A stretch of 64,000 nucleotides of DNA, from positions 10,254,031-10,318,030 of the forward strand of contig NC_079206.1 in assembly GCF_026745355.1 (NCBI RefSeq), written 5' to 3'. Below are positions 1 through 12,297 of the stretch, piece after piece (position 1 is the stretch's first letter; each line of letters opens with the position of its first letter). The position numbers and the translations under genes were made by a program. The notes under the pieces were generated by a model that saw nothing but the letters and a program-made list of their open reading frames with translations, was not told the origin of the DNA and did no database searches. This DNA comes from Beta vulgaris subsp. vulgaris. Taxonomy: Eukaryota > Streptophyta > Magnoliopsida > Caryophyllales > Amaranthaceae.

Positions 1-913
1 TGCACTAATTCTGCTGGAATCTGCCACGCGTACGCGCGGATCACTAATCCGCCTATTAATGATTTATTTAAGACTTTCCTTATCTTGTAAATTACTTTCC
101 TAGTCATATTAGGTTAAAGAATATTATTTAGATTAGTTTTCATTCTCTCTCTCTCCTCCTCTCCCCTTTCACGTTATTTCTTATTATTCTAGGTTTTAGT
201 TTTCTCTCCATTTTTTCTCTCTCTAGGTTTTTTAGTTGTAAACCCTAGTTTTCATCTCCTTCATTAATTCATGATTTCTTTTAGTTTCTTTCATTGATTT
301 CTTTGATTATGTTTTCTTTTATAGTTTTAGATTTCATTATTTATTTCATGATAGAGTAGTTTTTATATCTAGGTTTTGGGAATCCATGTTTATATGCTAT
401 GATTTGATTGATATTTATTTGTGTTTGATTAGTTATTGATTTCTCTAATTGATTAGTGTTTTATTGTTAATCTTCAACTGATCAATTGTTTGATTAAATA
501 TTGTTAATATCGAGTCATAGATCGAGAGATAGTACTCTTTAGAGGCTTACCTACAATTAGCAAATCTGATTATGTTGAGCGACCGTACTAGCATATGTTG
601 ATTTGAGAGCGTTAATGCCTGACCAAGGATTAACCTGTGCTCTAGATATCTGATTAATTGAACCATTGATGATATTTTGATAGATTATAGTTATAAACAT
701 GGTGAACCATTACCCTAGATCTTTTTAGTTTGATTTTCGTAGTTTGATTAGTTTAGAACTTTAATTCAATTATTCTTGATCTTGTTTAGTTTCTCCATAT
801 CTTAGAAGCTAGATTAAAACGACCATCTCTCTGTGGATTCGACCCTACTTACCCTACTACATTGTTAGAAGGTTTTGCAGGAATTATTTTGACGGGTGTA
901 CGACAACCTATCA
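1..913 (+). repeat. 5' LTR, partial
   Basis: Matches 5456-6372 of the 3' LTR nearly base for base and ends in CCTATCA just before the primer-binding site. About 450 bp of its 5' part lie outside the window, judged from the 1363-bp 3' copy. Confidence 0.9.
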
Positions 914-918
914 AATTT

Positions 919-936
919 TGGCGCCGTTGCCGGGGA
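919..936 (+). other. Primer-binding site (tRNA-Asp type)
   Basis: TGGCGCCGTTGCCGGGGA starts 5 bases after the LTR end. It fits the 3' end of plant tRNA-Asp, the primer known for Athila/Tat retrotransposons. Confidence 0.85.
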
Positions 937-1050
937 GACGGTATTGTTTTATTTAGTTTTTATTGTTGGTGAGACTAAATTGTATATATATATATTTTTT
1001 TTTCCTTTTTGTGAATATTTTTATTTTTTATCTATTTTTTTTTTTGTATC

Positions 1051-2060
1051 ATGGAGTCATGCTATTTTGATGATGGGGATACTTATTTTGCTAGGCAACA
1101 TAATAATAATTCTTGGAATTCTCATGTTTACAGTTTTGATGCATCATATCAAAATCCTCCCAATTTTTACATGAGTTCTCCTGAATTACCTCATATGTTA
1201 TGTGAACCCCATGTGCATGGTAGTAATTCTAGAGCAATTTTTTCTTTTCCTCAGTATGAGAATGAAGTGTTTTGGAAGTATTATCATAGCTTGGTGATTT
1301 TATTGGTCCTAATCATGGAATTGAACTGTGGGATATGTGTCTAGTGATTTATGAGGGGTTAAATGAAGAAACTAGGATGGTGGTAGAATCTATGTGTAAT
1401 GGAGATTTCTATTCCAATCACTGATTATTGTTGGGATTTAATTATGTGGTTGGCTAGGGATACTTATGAGTGGGAGATGTCTTCATCTGCTCTTCTACCC
1501 CAAACTTACATGACACCACCTTTAGTAGATGGTTTTGACCCCTCTTCCAATTTGAATGTCAATCTGCTCAGAACTAGCCCCAATCCGTTTATTTATGATG
1601 ATAAGAGGGGTGGATATTTAATGAGAGCTATTTGGATGATGATAAGATTGAGAGAAGCGCTAATGTGATGGATGTTTTGCAGGAGGAAGAAATCATGGTT
1701 GAAATTTCCTCTTCGGAGGAAAGTCAAGTTGAGAGTGAGGTGATTTATGAGCCTTTATCGGCACTACATACTGTTTTTGAGTCTCATGTTCCCTTTTCAC
1801 AACCACTTGACCTTATTCCTTCTTCTCCTATATTATATCGTTTCTTCTTTCTCCCCTTTTGAATGACTTTCATGATAATGTGAATAATGTACAATTAGTT
1901 TCTTTTCCTTCTTTTGAGTCATGTAAAAAGACTAACAATTTTTCTTTTCTTCTTCTTGTAAATATAATTTTTCCTTTGATTTTTCTTTTTGTAGTTTTAG
2001 TAATCTTTAGTACTAACTTTTTTCATTTTTCCTTTTCACTCTTATATAATATGCTCTGAG
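1051..2060 (+). pseudogene. Degenerate coding-like stretch inside the non-autonomous LTR element
   Basis: Consecutive open frames at 1051-1344, 1399-1668 and 1632-1862 change phase from one to the next and together look like one decayed protein rich in Asp, Asn, Ser and Glu (for example EEEIMVEISSSEES near 1685). I do not recognise a gag or other domain and see no zinc knuckle. It could be a remnant of an element-specific protein or of a captured host sequence. Confidence 0.35.
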
Positions 2061-2339
2061 ATGTCTGCAGGATCATATGATAAGCTTCTTCGAGCATTGA
2101 ATAATTATGAATGGTCTACTAATCTTAAACGGTCATGCAAGACCTTAAATTTGCGCTTATCGGAAGGCAACTCGAGCTTTAACTTATTTTCTCTCTTCTT
2201 TTCTTTACTTTTTATTATTTACTCACTTTGATGTTGTGTTTGTTGTATCCTGTAGGTGGACCGAATTAAGAAATGAAAAGAAAAAAAAGAAAATTTGACG
2301 AAATCTTGACTGGGCAAGAGAGAAAATTCAAAAAAAAAA

Positions 2340-3040
2340 AAAAAAAAAAAAAAGAAAAAAAATCGCCCAAACCATAACCATCAATCCTCACACTCACTCA
2401 CTCACTCACTCTTCTTCCCTTCATCCTGTTCAGGCTGTGTTCTTCTCATCACAGACCATAACCATCAAGAACCGGCACCACCACCGTTAAACACGGCCCT
2501 ATAACCCACCACCATAGCCTGCCTCTCTCGCGTCTCCCTTCCGAACGCGCGACTCCCATTCACAACCGCCCCTGCTACTCCACTTCCATACCCGCGCCTC
2601 CTCTCCTTCTCTCACCACCTTCCCCACCATCAACCACCGCCATTCATCATCTTCGCACAACCAACACCCCGCCAATCCCCTCGCGACTCTCATTGCCTTC
2701 GCACCAGCAGCCCCCCTGTTTTTCGTCCCCTAATCCCCTGCTCTCTTCAACCGACCCCACGCACCACCACTAGCGCCACCGTATCCTTCCATCACCGACG
2801 ACCACCCCACTTCTCTCTTTCGAACCCTTCCCGCCTGCTTCACTCCGTCGTCCTCTTCAGTTTTGACTCTTCACCCACCTCTGCACACCACCATCACCGA
2901 TGAGCACCAACATCGTCACCTCGCCGTTGACTGTTGTGAGCGCACCATCATCAACCGTCGCCGTCGTCAGTTCGCAGCACCTCCCTCCTTTTTCCGACCA
3001 TCCTTACGTCGCACAACAGCAGCCAATCCACCCTGATTCT
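2340..3040 (+). other. Poly-A tract followed by GC-rich, CCACC-rich block in the LTR element interior
   Basis: A run of A at 2330-2362 is followed by about 700 bp of C-rich sequence with many CCACC and CCGTC motifs, unlike the AT-rich rest of the element. A short frame starts at 2900. The abrupt change of composition suggests an acquired segment, but no product is recognisable. Confidence 0.4.
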
Positions 3041-4993
3041 CTCTTCTCGTTTAATTTTTTACTTTCTTATGTTTCATTTCCTTTTATTTTGTTTTTTCTG
3101 TTTTATTCCTTTTTTCTTTTGAATTCCCTTTTTTATTTTTTTTCTTTTTAATTAGTCTTCCCATTCTCTTAACCCTTCTTTGCATTTTGATTAATGGTGT
3201 TATAGGATTTATGCAAGTTAGCAACCAAATCGTTCAAGTTGGTCTTCCAAGAGTAATGCTATATGATTGTAAAGTTTATTCGACTCTTCATTGGGTTGTA
3301 AGTCTCTCTATTTTCTATTGTTAATACTCTTGATAATTTTGCTTGGATTTTTGTTTGAGATGACATACTTGTTGAATTCTTGTGACAACTTTAATGATCC
3401 ATCGATTGTTGGGTTTCATATTAACGTGTGGCGTTAGTGGTGATTGGTGACTTGTGGTGATAGGTGGGTGATTTTGGTGTTGGATGATTGTTGGGGTTCA
3501 ACTTTGTTCCTTCTCTAAATCTTGTTTCTTGCAGTGAGGACACTGCAAATTTTGGCTTGGGGGAGGAATATTCTATCTTTATTTGCTTTCTAGTGTAGAT
3601 TTCATTGCTTTCGTAGGATGTTGCACGGTTTGTACTGCTTATTAGGAGTGGGAGTTTACGTGTAACCAAAAAAATTGTACTGCTTTTTTAGTTGCATTAG
3701 CATATTTCATCTCATATTAGCTTTCATATCATTTTAGTTGCATCTATGGGACTACTGCTAAGACTTTTTGTGAATCTTGTTGATATTTTACTACATTTGT
3801 TGAGTGTCACTCGTCTTGTTCATGATACTTCATAGCACGATTGTTTCGCAATTGATTGTTTGTGGTAAGATTAATTGATCTCTCTCTGACTCGATTTAAC
3901 ATTACTATGCAGACACCTTAACCTAAGTGAGCTTTTGTGCCTATAAATGACGTATCTGTGTCAGTTGTGTTCTTTCATGTGTGATTAGTTCCTCATTGTT
4001 GCATTGATCTTGACTTTGACTTGGTACTCCTTGATATTTTGATAGTGCATACATTTTGATATGATTAAGGCGTTTCATTTGATGATCTTAGCTCCAGAGT
4101 TATTCTTGTTTTCATATTATCCTTCCTCTAGCCCCGCTGAGCCTTTTCTGACTTTGTTTGATTAATACCTACATTACAAGCCATTGCCTCATTTGATTCT
4201 TGTCCCAAGCCTAGCTTGGGGGAGCGAGTATTAGTTTTGGTTTGGTTTGTATTGAATTGAAGTGCTCTATTTGTGGTTAGAAGGATGAAAAATATGTTTA
4301 GTGAGCTTGAAAATTGAAATGAAAGTTCGTGAAAAAGAAACACAAAAAAAAGGTGAAAAATGAAATGAAAAAAAGAAGTGAAAGAGTTGTGAATAAAGTG
4401 AAATAAAAAGGGTTATGATTGAATTTCTTAAGTCAAAAAGGTTGTTGATTAGATTTGGAGATTGTTAGTTGTTGCATGGAGTTATTATGACCTTTCATGC
4501 ATGTTTTAGTTATATGATGCTCCCCCTTCTCTGGTTTTTCCACCACAATTCCCAAATTATTTCCATACTTTAACCTCAGCCCATTACAACCTTTAAAAGT
4601 CCTCTTGATCATTATGCATTGCATTGTTGAGTATTAAGTGAGTCAAAAAGTCAAAGTTAAAGAGTATTTGCTTCATCTGAGTCGACTTGTTTAGGTTGAG
4701 AGTCATTATTTAACCCTTAAACACATGAGAGATTTGAGTGCACATAACTATAGTGAGGTCTGTCATGTTTGGTTAAATCCAGTTTGGGAGAGATGGTTTG
4801 TGGTATGATTGGAGAGTCGATTGCGATACATGATATGCTATGCGGCTTTGTTCGAGATTGTTTCGATGCTTGTTTATGTAGTGATTATATCTCTTGTGTT
4901 CTCAATTGAGTTTTAGCCCTGTTGTAGTCCTATATTGTAGGTTGTCTAACTTTTCCGATGTTTATGTCTTATTGCTTGAGGACAACCAATGGT

Positions 4994-5009
4994 TTAGCTT
5001 GGGGGAGTT
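4994..5009 (+). other. Polypurine tract
   Basis: TTAGCTTGGGGGAGTT lies directly against the start of the 3' LTR (TGATAAGTCA), the position where plus-strand DNA synthesis is primed. Two more copies of the GCTTGGGGGAG core occur upstream, near 3554 and 4213. Confidence 0.8.
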
Positions 5010-6372
5010 TGATAAGTCATTTTTATATATAGGTTTTTAGGTGCATTTAATTGCATTTTAGAGCATTTAGTTTCATATTTAGGTTCATTATTGCATTATA
5101 TTCTTAAGTTATATTTTCTATTCTATTCGGTATGTTTTCTTGTTTTTATGAATTTCAGGCATTGAAGACGTATTTGGAGTATGATTAGCTAAATTGATGA
5201 TTAGGAGCACTTGGAAAGAACTACAATGAAAAGGATCGTCATGGATATTTATAGTACGAGTTGAGCAAAAACGAGCGGAAATCATTAGAAGAAATGTGAA
5301 AAAGAGCCATGTCTACTCTTCTGATCATAACTTTTTATGTGATTCTTAAATCGAATAATTCCGCAGATTTGGAAACTAGACTTGAAGAGCTTTTCAACGA
5401 TAGGTGGCACGCCCCAGGGAGACTTTTAGTCAAGGAGTTATGACTTTCGGAAGATTGCACTAATTCTGCTGGAATCTGCCACGCGTACGCGCGGATCACT
5501 AATCCGCCTATTAATGATTTATTTAAGACTTTCCTTATCTTGTAAATTACTTTCCTAGTCATATTAGGTTAAAGAATATTATTTAGATTAGTTTTCATTC
5601 TCTCTCTCTCGGCTCCTTCCCTTTCACGTTATTTCTTATTATTCTAGGTTTTAGTTTTCTCTCCATTTTTTCTCTCTCTTGTTTTTTAGTTGTAAACCCT
5701 AGTTTTCATCTCCTTCATTAATTCATGATTTCTTTTAGTTTCTTTCATTGATTTCTTTGATTATGTTTTCTTTTATAGTTTTAGATTTCATTATTTATTT
5801 CATGATAGAGTAGTTTTTATATCTAGGGTTTTGGGAATCCATGTTTATATGCTATGATTTGATTGATATTTATTTGTGGTTTGATTAGTTATTGATTTCT
5901 CTAATTGATTAGTGTTTTATTGTTAATCTTACAACCTGATCAATTGTTTGATTAAATATTGTTAATATCGAGTCATAGATCAAGAGATAGTACTCTTTAG
6001 AGGCTTACCTACAATTAGCAAATCTGATTATGTTGAGCGACCGTACTAGCATATGTTGATTTAAGAGCGTTAATGCCTGACCAAGGATTAACTTGTGCTC
6101 TAGATATCTGATTAATTGAACTATTGATGATATTTTGATAGATTATAGTTATAAACGTAGTGAACCATTACCCTAGATCTTTTTAGTTTGATTTTCGTAG
6201 TTTGATTAGTTTAGAACTTTAATTCAATTATTCTTGATCTTGTTTAGTTTCTCCATATCTTAGAAGCTAGATTAAAACGACCATTTCTCTGTGGATTCGA
6301 CCCTACTTACCCTACTACATTGTTAGAAGGTTTTGCAGGAATTACTTTTGACGGGTGTACGACAGCCTATCA
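5010..6372 (+). repeat. 3' LTR, 1363 bp
   Basis: Starts TGATAAGTCA after the polypurine tract and ends CCTATCA. The part from 5456 on matches window positions 1-913. Confidence 0.9.
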
Positions 6373-7397
6373 CCTCCAAAGGTCAAATCCAACCGGCGGA
6401 TATTTTCATTCTAAGCCTCCCGAGGTCAAATCCAACGTGAAGCGTCCTCACTTCAATAACAAATATAATACTGCACCATCTCGTATCCGCTTCAGCTTGC
6501 AAAAGAATAACTCACGGCTTCAACCTGAAACATATAAATTAGGGTGCTTTCTCTTATGAGAGTTATTGTTATTGTTGAGTTAATGAAGTTAACTATGATA
6601 ATAATAACCATAAGTTTGGATTTCTGATAAATATGGGTTTACCAACTCAACTAACGACAATGTACGGCCATATACTATTGTTGTTGATATTGACCAGATA
6701 AGATTTCAGCACATCCTCCTAAGGTCAAATCCAACCAAAGGATATTTTGCCCCAAAAGTCAAATCCAACCAGAGGAGATTTTCATCCTATCCTCCCGAGG
6801 TCAAATCCAACCGACGGAGATTTCAGCATATCCTCCTAAGGTCAAATCCAACCGAAGGAGATTTTCCTCCAAAGGTCAAATCCAACTGGAGGAGATTTTC
6901 ATCCTATCCTCCCGAGGTCAAATCCAACCGACGGAGATTTCAGCATATCCTCCTAAGGTCAAATCCAACCGAAGGAGATTTTCCTCCAAAGGTCAAATCC
7001 AACTGGAGGAGATTTTCATCCTATCCTCCCGAGCTCAAATTCAACCGACGGAGATTTCAGCATATCCTCCTAAGGTCAAATCCAACCGAAGGAGATTTTC
7101 CTCCAAAGGTCAAATCCAACCGGAGGAGATTTTCATCCTATCCTCCCGATGTCAAATCCAACCGACGGAGATTTCAGCATATCCTCCTAAGATCAAATCC
7201 AACCGGAGAAGATTTTCCTCCAAAGGTCAAATCCAACCGGAGGAGATTTTCATCATATCCTCCCGAGGTCAAATCCAACCGACGCAGATTTCAACATATC
7301 CTCCTAAGGTCAAATCCAACCGAAGGAGATTTTCCTCCAAAGGTCAAATCCAACCGCCGGAGATTTTCATCCTATCCTCCCGAGGTCAAATCCAATC
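6373..7397. repeat. Tandem array with 117-bp higher-order unit built from three ~39-bp hairpin-like subunits
   Basis: The core GGTCAAATCCAACC recurs about 20 times. At 6702-7397 it is arranged in 117-bp units (for example CAGCATATCC at 6824 and 6941), each holding three variants that start CCTCCTAAGG, CCTCCAAAGG and CCTCCCGAGG. Each core is flanked by CTCC on the left and GGAG on the right, so each subunit can fold. Two stray subunits at 6373-6435 directly abut the LTR element; they are separated from the main array by unrelated sequence at 6436-6700. The LTR element therefore inserted into or beside this array. Confidence 0.85.
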
Positions 7398-8985
7398 GCG
7401 CCAAGACAAAGCACAAAAATGGCAAAGCAATTAATTAAGGGGACATTAAGCCATACAAAAGTATTAATTAAGGAAAGAATCAATCAAGGATAACAGTTGT
7501 AAAATCAGAGAAGATATGAAAACTGGTTTCGATTAAAAATAATAATTTATCTAAAATATTCCACAAACACAATTGCGCCACACATGCCCAAGGTAGGCCC
7601 GACCGGCTCTCGCACACGTGTGGTGACTAGTTTCTTCCCACACAAATCTCAACAATAAGGAAGGAAATTCTATATATAGAAGATAAAAAACACTCTAAAC
7701 TACCAATGTGGGACAATGAGCTTTTTGTTCTTTTGAAGCAACTTTTGGAGTGAAAAAACTAACACTCCACTCATTAACTCCAGCACCTAAAAGCTACTCC
7801 AAAAGCTACTTCGCCAAATACTAAAATAATTTTTTAAAACTAAAAGTTACCTCAAAAGGTGCATCGAACACTCCCCAAGTCAAGGAATTAATACATGTAC
7901 TCATTGGATAAGTTTTTTGCTAAAAATATATTATTAAGCATATTTTTTGCGGGTTGATTACTCACTGGATTAATAGAGTTTTTTTCCCGGTCAATTATCA
8001 TTCAAAGGGGAAATCATTATTGAATTTGAAAGTTGCTCAAATTATCATTGATGTATGTGAATAGTACAATATTATGTGGAACATTTTTGTGTTAATTTGG
8101 ATAAAATTAGCGTATTACGAGAATTTTTCAAGAAAATAAAAGGGTGTTTTGGATAGTATTTTTTTTAATATTGACAAAATTATTATTGTGATATGCACCA
8201 TTCAAACATCTCAACGATCATTTGTTAGATTATTGTGCCTAAACACTAGACTCTTTAATTCTATATGGTAAAGTAGAATTATAATAATATCAGAAATGAT
8301 TGGATGACAACATATAGTTAGAGTTTATCTATTGTAAATAAATATTGTATTGATTTTACTTTTAATGAAATAAAATGAGCCAAGAAGAAAATAAGTGTCT
8401 TTTTATGATGTGATTCAAATTTCAAATAGAATGTGAAATTCCCTGAAAAACATTTATGACAAGATTGACTCCTCCTATTATGAGATTTTAATTCCTTTTA
8501 TGCGAATGTCACATGTATGCTATGCTCGAAGAGGCATCATTTTTGCTTCGAATGACTATCTAGGTATTTTCTAAAACTTCTAGAGTTTTGTAAAATGATG
8601 CTTCTTGTTGTATAATTCACTTTGAATTAAGAGTACCATACTCAATGAAATTTAACCTAAGATCATACAAGTATGTATTAATGGCTTTCTGAATATGAAG
8701 GATCATAAAATGTCACATTTGAGAAATAACATGAGTACATGACTATATATTAAAACGGACAAAACTTCATTACACAATGCAAATATCTATATAAAAGATT
8801 ATCAAATAGCGACGAGCAATTTTAATTTCTAATTCAAACATTAAAAAGCAGTAAAAATAGTACATGTCATTTAATTTACTTGATAAAGTTTTATAAAATA
8901 ATATTTAATATGTTACCTAGATTTGAAATAAAATCTCATTTACGTTACAACTAGGGGTGATAATGAGCATGACCTCTTCATCACA
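7398..8985. other. Intergenic, no gene seen
   Basis: AT-rich spacer with stops in all frames. The stretch near 7560-7720 (hairpin-like CACACGTGTG at 7613, then CAATGTGGGACAATGAG near 7705) looks like the end of a decayed repeat, but I cannot assign it. Confidence 0.5.
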
Positions 8986-8989
8986 AATA

Positions 8990-9390
8990 GGGGTGTCAAA
9001 TCTCAACTCGTTGTAGTTCGGCTCGAGGCCTTAACGAGCCAATCTAAATTATGACAAGCTCGGATAGAAAAGCTCGTGAACAAGCTCGATTACTTTTCTA
9101 TATATGAAAATAATTTATTATGTATGTATACATAAATATTTATTCTAGATGTTACTCATTAATAAAATGATAGTTTTAATGTCAAAAAATAAACTCAAAA
9201 AACAAAAATATCCGAAAAAGAAATATACATTCATGAACGGTTCGGTAACGGCTCAGTCAATATCTAATCAGAACTCGACTTGATTCGTCAAATTTCGAGC
9301 TCGATTCGAATTCAAATGAACTTAAATGACCACGAGCCAAGCTAACAAGAGTCTCGACTCGACTCGACTCGAATCGAACGATAACACCCA
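8990..9390. mobile_element. MITE-like element with GGGGTGT / ACACCC ends
   Basis: Left end GGGGTGTCAAATCTCAACTC and right end TCGAATCGAACGATAACACC are imperfect inverted repeats. The interior carries repeated GCTCG/GACTCG motifs, a pattern common in small hAT-like plant elements. No clear target duplication, so the class is tentative. Confidence 0.5.
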
Positions 9391-9526
9391 GGAAAGAAAA
9401 GGAAAAAAAAAGAACAAGTTCGGGTGAAGCGAAGTTTTCTTTGTTCCAGTATCACCATTCACCATCATCTGAACACGAATCCAGTTCCTGAGTTGAGATC
9501 TGTTGGAGCATTTGAGTCCTTCAACA

Positions 9527-10614
9527 ATGCCTGTAAGCTTTTTCTCTCTCCTCTTCTCTCTCTATTCTAGTAACTAATTAGATCTCTGACCTCTTTTTCA
9601 ATTGGGCAATAATATGTATGGTATAAGGTTGGAAGATTGATAGAAGTAGCACCACCAAGCCCAGTAAGGTACTTGATCGGTGCAGCTGTGATGATGATCG
9701 GCGTTGTATTACCAGTTGGTTACATGATGTTCCGCAACAAGCGCGTTCCTTCTTCTTCTTCTTTCTCCAAACAGACGTAGGTATCTCTCTCTTCTTATCC
9801 CAATTTTCCCAGTAACAGATTACAATTTGCAATCAGTCTAATATTAGCGTCATTTAGATTTTCTCTTTGCTGGTAGAAATTAAGGGGGCGTTTGGTATAA
9901 TCAATGTAAACGGAATGGGAAGGATTTGGATAAAGAGAGGAAATGGAAATAATAATTGTTACATTTACTAGTTGTTTGGTATCCTAGTGGAATGGAAAAA
10001 ATTGGGAGGTTTATGATCTCACTAGTTTGATAAGGGTAACAAATGAGGAGGTTATGTTTCCCTTTGAGGGGTCGTTTGGTTCAAGGTATGGAATGGAAAG
10101 AGAATGGATACAAATAGAGGAGGGGAATGGTAAGGAATGGAAATAAAGGGTAACCATAAACTTCAAGTAATGGATTTTGTTACTTGAGGGGGAGGGAAGG
10201 TAACAAATTGGGGGAATCCATTACCATCAAGTAATGGTAATGGATTGATGAGGGGTTGAACCAAACAAGAAAAAAGGGAATCAGTAATTGATTCCGTTTC
10301 TCGAAACCCAAAAATAGTGAACCAAACGACCCCTGAAAGCGGTATTTGTTACTTAACGCTCGTACCAAACAATTAGAAATGGAAACGCTTATTTGAATAG
10401 TCAAACACCCTCGAAAGGTGTTTGTGATTTGGTGGGTTGATTGCATATATTGTAGATCCTTTTTCTTATTATTTGATGTGAGATTGGATTTGGTTGCAAC
10501 TGTAATGGGTGTGCTGGTTGAAAATTTTGTTGTATTATAGGGGTAATTTAGTTGAATTAGGCTCTGAATTTGGTGTGATTTGATTGTATTTTCAGGAACA
10601 AAGGATTGATATAG
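9527..10614 (+). CDS. Small single-pass membrane protein, 57 aa, three exons
   Basis: Exons 9527-9532 (ATG CCT only), 9628-9776 and 10596-10614 join to a 57-residue protein, MPVGRLIEVAPPSP...SKQTNKGLI. Donors GTAAGC and GTAGGT and acceptors ATAAG and TTCAG fit. Using the second donor removes an in-frame TAG just after it and adds the NKGLI tail. Residues 17-37 form one hydrophobic segment, followed by a basic FRNKR stretch and a serine run, so an N-out or organelle-membrane single-pass topology is possible. I recall similar short uncharacterised plant proteins but cannot give a function. Intron 2 (819 bp) holds two nested MITEs. The GAACACGAATCC-rich leader upstream of 9527 is probably the 5' UTR. 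Confidence 0.75.
9891..10413. mobile_element. Outer MITE-like element in intron 2 of the 57-aa gene
   Basis: GGGGGCGTTTGGTATAATC at the left and AGTCAAACACCCTC at the right are imperfect inverted ends, with similar GGAATGG-rich sequence inside each. A second element (10067-10334) lies within it. Confidence 0.45.
10067..10334. mobile_element. MITE with perfect 17-bp inverted ends
   Basis: AGGGGTCGTTTGGTTCA at 10067-10083 is the exact reverse complement of 10318-10334. The 268-bp interior is non-coding and rich in GGAATGG. It is nested in the outer element and lies within an intron, so it should be spliced out. Confidence 0.75.
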
Positions 10615-12297
10615 AGTAGCTTTGATCTTAGAGGAGATTTATAGATGTCGTCGGCGTGTCCATTTGAGCATGAAGAGGAACACAAATACACAATGTGAAA
10701 GGGTAATGTAATGCACTGACATATCAGATAATAGTCATGTAAATGTGTGGAATTGCTGATTCTTGTTATATGAGAAAGGGATTTTGAATTTTATTTTACA
10801 AGTGTTCTTTGAACAATGAATGTTCTTGTATTGCTGTTGTATTGATCTTCTTTGAGCTTAATTCAATTTCAGCTAATATGGATTGTGATGACTCTTGCTG
10901 TCTTCATAGATGGAATGTCTGATGTCTCAGTATTTCATTGATGGATTTTGTTGTTCTACAGCCGATTTATTGCGGGTCCTGAAAGTCTTGCTTGAAATGT
11001 TAGTTGGTGGATGGTGAATGTCTTTTTGCTTTAAGCTATGTTACTCGGACCTGGGTACTCGTGTTGGGCAATGGGTACAGCCGATTTATTGCGGTTCCTG
11101 AAATTTTTGCTTGAAATGTAGTTGGTGGATGCTGAATGTCTTTTTGCTTTAAGCTATGTTACTCGAACCTGGGTACTCGTTTTGGGCAATGGGCACCAAT
11201 GCGTGTCTAAGTGCCTGATTCATCAACTTTCTGTACTTTTTCCATGATTTTGACTTATAATGAAGTTTCAAAGTGCCTGTATCCAAATTAACATGTGGAT
11301 GAGCCAACACGAGTACTTGAGATATAATAAAAAGCCTCATTAACATACGCTTTAAGCTTCTTTGGGGAATTTGGCATTTACATTTGATGCGAACTGTGGT
11401 GATTTACTAAAGATATCAATTTCTGAATTTTGATAATACATGCATACAGCCTAGAAACTCATCTTTCAGGATTAACTTTATAGTTGCATTCTGAGATTTA
11501 AGCCCAATCTAACCTTTCTCATCGGAATACCATTATCCATATCAACTTAAGTTCTTAATGGGAAATTCATGTTTTTAGTGGCTTGGAAAAGAGGATGATT
11601 TATTGGTTGTACTGCTCCTGTTTGAAAGCTTTCCTTGGCAGTATGATGGTGCACATGAGAATAATTTTTTAGGACAAAGTTTTTCCCTTTCAGGCATGAT
11701 ACTTCCTATAATGCAGACTATATATTCTTTTATTTATCACTTCATCTAGGTTATTGAATTCAAGCCATAAAGGTTCTGCTGTTCTGCATATCTACACAGC
11801 ATTTGTGATTCACCTTATTTGTTTATGGGAGATTATATCTATTAGCAGTTTAGCACTAGTCTGTTGTCTCCTTAGTATCCCATACATCATCTAATATGCA
11901 GAGGATGTAAGCAAGTTCTCATTACTCTGGTCATCACCAATTGACAAGTGACAATAGGTTCATTAAAAGTGCTCTATACAGTGATACTACGTCATTACCT
12001 GCTCAACAAGCAGCAGAATGAGCGTGAAGAGAATTGTCTTTGCATTAAGTGAGAGAAAGAGCGAATCTCAAACGAGTTGCAGGACTGATGAACTTAAAAT
12101 AAAGAGCATAGTGTAATCCCTCATTCTAATTATGCAATCAATCACTTTTCAGACGTGACCAAAACATTCATATTCTAAGTGGAGAAAATATTCTTTCTGT
12201 CAGTGTAGCTGTATTAACAGATGCAATGAATACATTTTCTATGATATTTTTCCTGTTACTACTGTAAGCCTGCTTCTACGAGTTCCCTCAATGGTCT
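10615..12297. other. 3' UTR of the 57-aa gene and spacer to the PSD gene
   Basis: No open frame of interest. Plausible 3' UTR continues to about 10870. A 119-bp tandem duplication lies at 10958-11195. The two genes converge here (plus strand on the left, minus strand on the right). Confidence 0.6.
10958..11195. repeat. 119-bp tandem duplication, two copies
   Basis: ACAGCCGATTTATTGCGG starts at 10958 and again at 11077, and the following ~119 bp match with a few changes through TTGGGCAATGGG. Confidence 0.85.

Larger units (their letters stand above)
1..6372 (+). mobile_element. Non-autonomous Athila/Tat-like LTR retrotransposon, left end outside window
   Basis: Positions 1-913 and 5456-6372 are the same sequence with about a dozen substitutions and a few small indels, so they are the two long terminal repeats; the left one is cut by the window edge. 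A primer-binding site follows the left LTR and a purine-rich tract (GCTTGGGGGAG) precedes the right one. The 4.1-kb interior has no recognisable gag, protease, reverse transcriptase or integrase, only short open frames (largest near 1051-1860), so the element would depend on an autonomous relative (LARD-like). Placement with Athila/Tat rests on the primer site and the purine-tract style, both seen again in the complete element at 52507-63725. The high LTR identity suggests a fairly recent insertion. Confidence 0.85.
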
